From NCBI GenBank assembly GCA_947474435.1, contig CANJII010000003.1:62001-126000 (forward strand): a stretch of DNA of 64,000 nucleotides, given 5' to 3'. The stretch's first letter is position 1; the number at the start of each line of letters is the position of its first letter. Of this stretch, positions 59,878 to 64,000 are shown in pieces. Origin of the DNA: Chitinophagaceae bacterium. Its GTDB lineage: Bacteria > Bacteroidota > Bacteroidia > Chitinophagales > UBA10324. A program made the position numbers and the translations under genes. The notes beneath the pieces are model-generated. The model did not search any database and was not told the DNA's origin. It was given only the letters and a program-made list of their open reading frames with translations.

Positions 59878-60976
59878 ATTATTTTTTCCGAACCTTGATG
59901 CACTTCGGTTCATTGCGTTCTTCATGGTGTTTCTTTCACATGCATTACTGCTTCGTTATCCAACAGGAACCTGTTTTGGATACATAAATTTCATTCGCAA
60001 GCATGCGCACACAGGAGTACTTGGCGTCAATTTCTTTTTTGTTCTCTCCGGTTTTCTCATCACTTATTTATTAATGAAAGAAAAAAATGAAATCGGAACC
60101 TTCAGTGTTTTAAAATTTTATGGGCGCAGAATTTTAAGAATATGGCCCGTGTATTTTGGTATTGTTATTTTCTCTTTTATTGTTCTTCCATTGGTGTTTC
60201 CATTGTTCAACAAAGTTTTTTTCGAACCAAGTCCGGTGATATTTTATTTAACTTTCACAGCAAATTTTGCATTCATCATTGGGTATTATCCGCACTCATC
60301 AATGCTGGCGATGCTTTGGAGCATTGCTGTGGAAGAACAATTTTATTTTTTCTGGCCTTGGTTACTAAAGTTTTTCAAACGAAATATTTTTCTGCTTTTA
60401 ATTCTGATAATTGTTGTGAATGTAATTGCCCGATTTCTTTTACTCGATTATCCAAAAGCACTTTACTTCAATACACTCAGCATCATCAGCGATTTTGGAA
60501 TTGGTGGGCTGATTGCATATTTCTCTTTGTATAAAACCGAAAAACTGATTCGCCTGTTTTCTGTTTCAAAAATTTACTGGCTGTTGTTTTATGCAGTATT
60601 AATTCTTGGTTATTTTAATTACGAAAAAATTTTCACCGGAAATTTCATGACTGTGATTGAGCGGCCGGTACTCGGATTATTTTTTGGTTTAATAATCATT
60701 GACCAATGCTTCAACACCGAACGGATTTTTAATGCAGGACGATTTGTGTTCATTAATTACCTTGGAAAAATTTCTTACGGATTGTATTGTTTTCACCCCT
60801 TAGGAATCATTATTGCAAAAGATGTTTTAGAACAATTTAATTTTTTCATTACACCATTTCAATCCTTTATTGTTTTTCCGTTGCTTGCACTTTCATTCAC
60901 TGTTTTAATTGCCACTATCAGTTATTTCACTATCGAAAAATTTTTCCTTCAACAAAAACAAAAACTTGCTGCTTAA
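59849..60976 (+). CDS. Acyltransferase family 3 membrane protein (OafA/YrhL-like)
   Basis: TTG start overlapping the upstream GT; FPNLDALRFIAFFMVFLSHALLL...GVLGVNFFFVLSGFLITYLLMKE, SIAVEEQFYFFWPWLL. Confidence 0.93.
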   Translation: MNNTLNSRTKLFFPNLDALRFIAFFMVFLSHALLLRYPTGTCFGYINFIRKHAHTGVLGVNFFFVLSGFLITYLLMKEKNEIGTFSVLKFYGRRILRIWPVYFGIVIFSFIVLPLVFPLFNKVFFEPSPVIFYLTFTANFAFIIGYYPHSSMLAMLWSIAVEEQFYFFWPWLLKFFKRNIFLLLILIIVVNVIARFLLLDYPKALYFNTLSIISDFGIGGLIAYFSLYKTEKLIRLFSVSKIYWLLFYAVLILGYFNYEKIFTGNFMTVIERPVLGLFFGLIIIDQCFNTERIFNAGRFVFINYLGKISYGLYCFHPLGIIIAKDVLEQFNFFITPFQSFIVFPLLALSFTVLIATISYFTIEKFFLQQKQKLAA

Positions 60977-61036
60977 AAATCAGCAATGTTTTGAGAGAGT
61001 TCCTTCTATTTTTACCACCCCAAAATTTAAAACACC

Positions 61037-61993
61037 ATGAATTTTATTCCAGTCATTGACCTCGCTGATTATTCAAATGATAAACCTGAAAAGAAAGTTG
61101 CTTTTATAAAAGCAATCGGCGATGCGTATCGCGAAGTTGGTTTTGTATCAGTGAAAAATCATGGAATTACTGACGGACTGATTGAAGATTTTTATCGCGA
61201 GGTAAAGGCATTTTTCAGTTTGCCTGATGAAATAAAATATAAGTACGAGAAGGCCGAACTCGCCGGTCAGCGTGGTTATACTTCGTTCGGAAAAGAACAT
61301 GCAAAGGGAAGTACGAAGGGCGACCTGAAAGAATTCTGGCAGTTCGGACAAACAGTAATTGACAATGACCCCATTCGTTCCGAATATCCTGATAATGTTT
61401 GGGTTGATGAGCTGCCCGGTTTTAATGAATCAGGATTACATACTTATCGCAGCTTTGAAAATTGCGGACGAACAATTCTTCGCGCCATTGCCATGTATTT
61501 AAAGCTGACAGAAAATTATTTCGACGAAAAAATTCACAACGGCAACAGCATTCTTCGCGCAATACATTATCCGCCTATAACTGAAGATCCGGATTCAGCA
61601 ATGAGAGCGGAAGCGCATGAAGATATTAACCTCATCACTTTATTAGTTGGTGCATCAGCAGATGGTTTGCAGGTGCAGAAAAAAAATGGTGACTGGATAA
61701 ATGCCACTGCCCAACCTGGAAATATTATTGTGAATGTAGGTGACATGTTACAACGGTTAACCAACGATTATTTAAAAAGCACCACCCATCGTGTTGTTAA
61801 TCCTTCGCGGGAAATGTGGGGAACATCGCGTTACAGTGTTCCGTTCTTTTTGCATCCGCGTTCCGAAATGTCATTGAATTGTTTGCCATCGTGCGTAAAT
61901 TTTGATAACCCCAAAAAGTATGATGATATAACTGCAGGCGGATATCTTGATCAGCGATTAATTGAAATTGGTTTGAAGAAACCTCAGACCTGA
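61037..61993 (+). CDS. Isopenicillin N synthase-family 2-oxoglutarate/Fe(II) dioxygenase
   Basis: IPVIDLADYSN...YREVGFVSVKNHGI; HEDINLITLLVG; STTHRVVNPSREMWGTSRYSVPFFLHP. Confidence 0.92.
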   Translation: MNFIPVIDLADYSNDKPEKKVAFIKAIGDAYREVGFVSVKNHGITDGLIEDFYREVKAFFSLPDEIKYKYEKAELAGQRGYTSFGKEHAKGSTKGDLKEFWQFGQTVIDNDPIRSEYPDNVWVDELPGFNESGLHTYRSFENCGRTILRAIAMYLKLTENYFDEKIHNGNSILRAIHYPPITEDPDSAMRAEAHEDINLITLLVGASADGLQVQKKNGDWINATAQPGNIIVNVGDMLQRLTNDYLKSTTHRVVNPSREMWGTSRYSVPFFLHPRSEMSLNCLPSCVNFDNPKKYDDITAGGYLDQRLIEIGLKKPQT

Positions 61994-61999
61994 TAGGGA

Positions 62000-63196
62000 A
62001 TGCGGAAAGGAAAAAATTTACTTTTCCTCAAAGACACTTTCCTGCTTGGCATCACTGCATTCGGCGGACCACAGGCGCACATTGCTATGATGTTGCAACA
62101 GTTTGTTCGCAAAAGAAATTTTCTTACTGAAGAGGAATTAATGGAGGCACTTGCTTTCAGCTCCATTCTTCCGGGGCCAAGTTCCACACAAACACTTTTA
62201 ACAATAGCCATGAGGCGCGGCGGAACATTGCTAGCGGTTCTTTCATTATTAGTTTGGGTTTTACCCGCAGCAATTTTAATGACCGCGCTCACTCTTGCAT
62301 TCACCTTATTTGAAGCGCGTGGTTTTTCATTGGAGTTTTTATTATTCGTGCAGCCAATGGCAATCGGAATAATTTTATTTGCCGCGTTCAGAATAGGAAG
62401 AACTGTTATAAAAAATGTTTATGGAGTTGCTATTTTAATTATTGCATTACTGTTTACCATTTTCTTTAACTCGCCATTGGTATTTCCAATTGCATTATTT
62501 GCAGGCGGATTTATCACTAACATTAGTAACCGTCATATTCTTCCTCCATTAAAAACAAGACTGCCAATTGACTGGAAAAAATCTTCGTTCAATTTATTTC
62601 TTTTGATTTTAATTTTGGTTGGAGCAGCCGTTGCGGGAGCCATCACAAAGCATCGGTCAGTTGTAATTTTTGAAAATTTTTTACGATTCGGTTCCATCAC
62701 ATTCGGTGGCGGCAGCGTGTTGGTGCCAATGATGTTCGAACAGTTTGTAAAACACCGTCACTATTTAACCGCTAATGAATTCATCAGTGGTTATGCATTG
62801 AATCAGGCTATACCTGGACCTGCATTTGCATTTGCAACATTTACCGGGGGCATGGCGCTAAAAGAATTCGGTTTGAATTACCAGGTGCTCGGTTGTTTTT
62901 TAGGAACAGTTGGAATTTTTTTACCAGGCGCATTAATTGTTTTTTTTCTGTATCCGCTCTGGGAATATTTAAAAAGTTATCGTTTCATACAACGCTCATT
63001 GGAGGGAATAAATGCCGCAGCCACAGGAATGGTGCTGGGCGCAGCGGTTATTTTATTTAACAATCTTGAATTTCACTTGATAAATATTTTTGTTATTGCT
63101 GCAACTTTTTGTTTGTTGAAATTCACAAAACTGCAAACACCGGTTTTGATTTTCCTTGGCTTAATTGCCGGGTTTGTTTACACACACTTTTTCTGA
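62000..63196 (+). CDS. chrA: Chromate transporter (long-chain CHR family)
   Basis: Duplicated halves with GITAFGGPQAHIAMMLQQFV and FGSITFGGGSVLVPMMFEQFV; SSILPGPSSTQ / NQAIPGPAFAF. Confidence 0.93.
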   Translation: MRKGKNLLFLKDTFLLGITAFGGPQAHIAMMLQQFVRKRNFLTEEELMEALAFSSILPGPSSTQTLLTIAMRRGGTLLAVLSLLVWVLPAAILMTALTLAFTLFEARGFSLEFLLFVQPMAIGIILFAAFRIGRTVIKNVYGVAILIIALLFTIFFNSPLVFPIALFAGGFITNISNRHILPPLKTRLPIDWKKSSFNLFLLILILVGAAVAGAITKHRSVVIFENFLRFGSITFGGGSVLVPMMFEQFVKHRHYLTANEFISGYALNQAIPGPAFAFATFTGGMALKEFGLNYQVLGCFLGTVGIFLPGALIVFFLYPLWEYLKSYRFIQRSLEGINAAATGMVLGAAVILFNNLEFHLINIFVIAATFCLLKFTKLQTPVLIFLGLIAGFVYTHFF

Positions 63197-63337
63197 AAAA
63201 GATTTTTTATTCGCATTGATGTTAACTCATTGTTAATCATTTGCTACTAACCATTAATACCTTGTTCTTATATTGATAATAAAGTTAGTTTTGACACGCA
63301 ATAAAATTTCAATCACAAACACCAAAATTTTTTGCTT

Positions 63338-64000
63338 ATGAAAAAATTTTACACACTCGTAATTCTTACTGGTTTATTTTTTTTGAATTCAACTATAAGT
63401 ATCGGGCAAACTTTATATGATTCATTTACTGATGCAAATTTTACCGCGTCGCCAGTTTGGGGAGGAAATACTACAAATTGGGCGATTGTGGCAAACAGTG
63501 ATGTTGCTGCCGGGGCTACTGGTTCTAGCACAGTTCGTTTAGCCGCACCTGCATTAGCTCAAACAGATTATTTAAGCAGTCAAATTAGTACATGGCAATC
63601 TGCCCAAGAATGGGGTTTCTTTATTGGAAGAAGAGGGCAAGCGTTTACTGCTGCTAATCAAATGTATATTTGGTTGTATGCAAATGAAGCAACACTCACA
63701 AGTGGAACTGTAGATGGATATCGAATAGCAATTGGTGATGATGTAACTACTGATGAAATAAGACTTGAATATATTGTAAATGGCGCGTTAAGCGCAACAG
63801 TAATTGCATCATCTGGAGCAATTACAAATGCTATAACAGATATTGGTTTTTTATTAAGAGTAACAAGATCTAACTCGGGAGTTTGGGAAATATTTACTTC
63901 AACTTTACCAACAGCTAATGGTACAGGAGCAATAGCTTCTGATATTCCAAATGCAGCAAATGCAAGTATAAGTCAGGGAACTGCAACACATAATACAATT
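63338..64000 (+). CDS. Secreted hypothetical protein, 3' end truncated by window edge
   Basis: ATG 63338; MKKFYTLVILTGLFFLNSTISIGQTLYDSFTDANFTASPVWGG..., open to 64000; T9SS cargo likely but C-terminus not visible. Confidence 0.8.
   Translation, partial: MKKFYTLVILTGLFFLNSTISIGQTLYDSFTDANFTASPVWGGNTTNWAIVANSDVAAGATGSSTVRLAAPALAQTDYLSSQISTWQSAQEWGFFIGRRGQAFTAANQMYIWLYANEATLTSGTVDGYRIAIGDDVTTDEIRLEYIVNGALSATVIASSGAITNAITDIGFLLRVTRSNSGVWEIFTSTLPTANGTGAIASDIPNAANASISQGTATHNTI

Overview
The window is AT-rich Bacteroidota chromosome. Support: SprA, GldD and GldE (gliding/T9SS), T9SS-type C-terminal tails, TANNTTTG-like promoters, and a maeB-ruvA-sprA-gcvH-vanZ gene order. It is mostly housekeeping and envelope genes on both strands. 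I found no tRNA, rRNA, CRISPR array, transposase or prophage. About 55 credible CDSs are listed, including two edge-truncated genes and one 31-aa basic ORF (56060-56155) missing from the supplied ORF track; most other ORFs in the track are antisense or shadow frames. The most unusual signal is several families of short palindromic or dispersed repeats. Some lie between genes: grpE/dnaJ, rpoN flank, upstream of asnS, downstream of pabA, and gldD/gldE. Others lie in frame inside genes: a polytopic glycosyltransferase with four palindromic cores and a tandem 12-aa peptide repeat, an LTA-synthase-like sulfatase with a 57-bp cloverleaf-like element, and probably ileS. Other points of interest are a perfect 17-bp-arm hairpin, an 18-bp perfect palindrome upstream of an outer-membrane protein gene, a secreted 8-9 repeat protein of unknown function, and Lys/Ala-rich extensions on a bTHX-like and a DksA-like protein. 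All family assignments are from reading sequences by eye; no searches were run.
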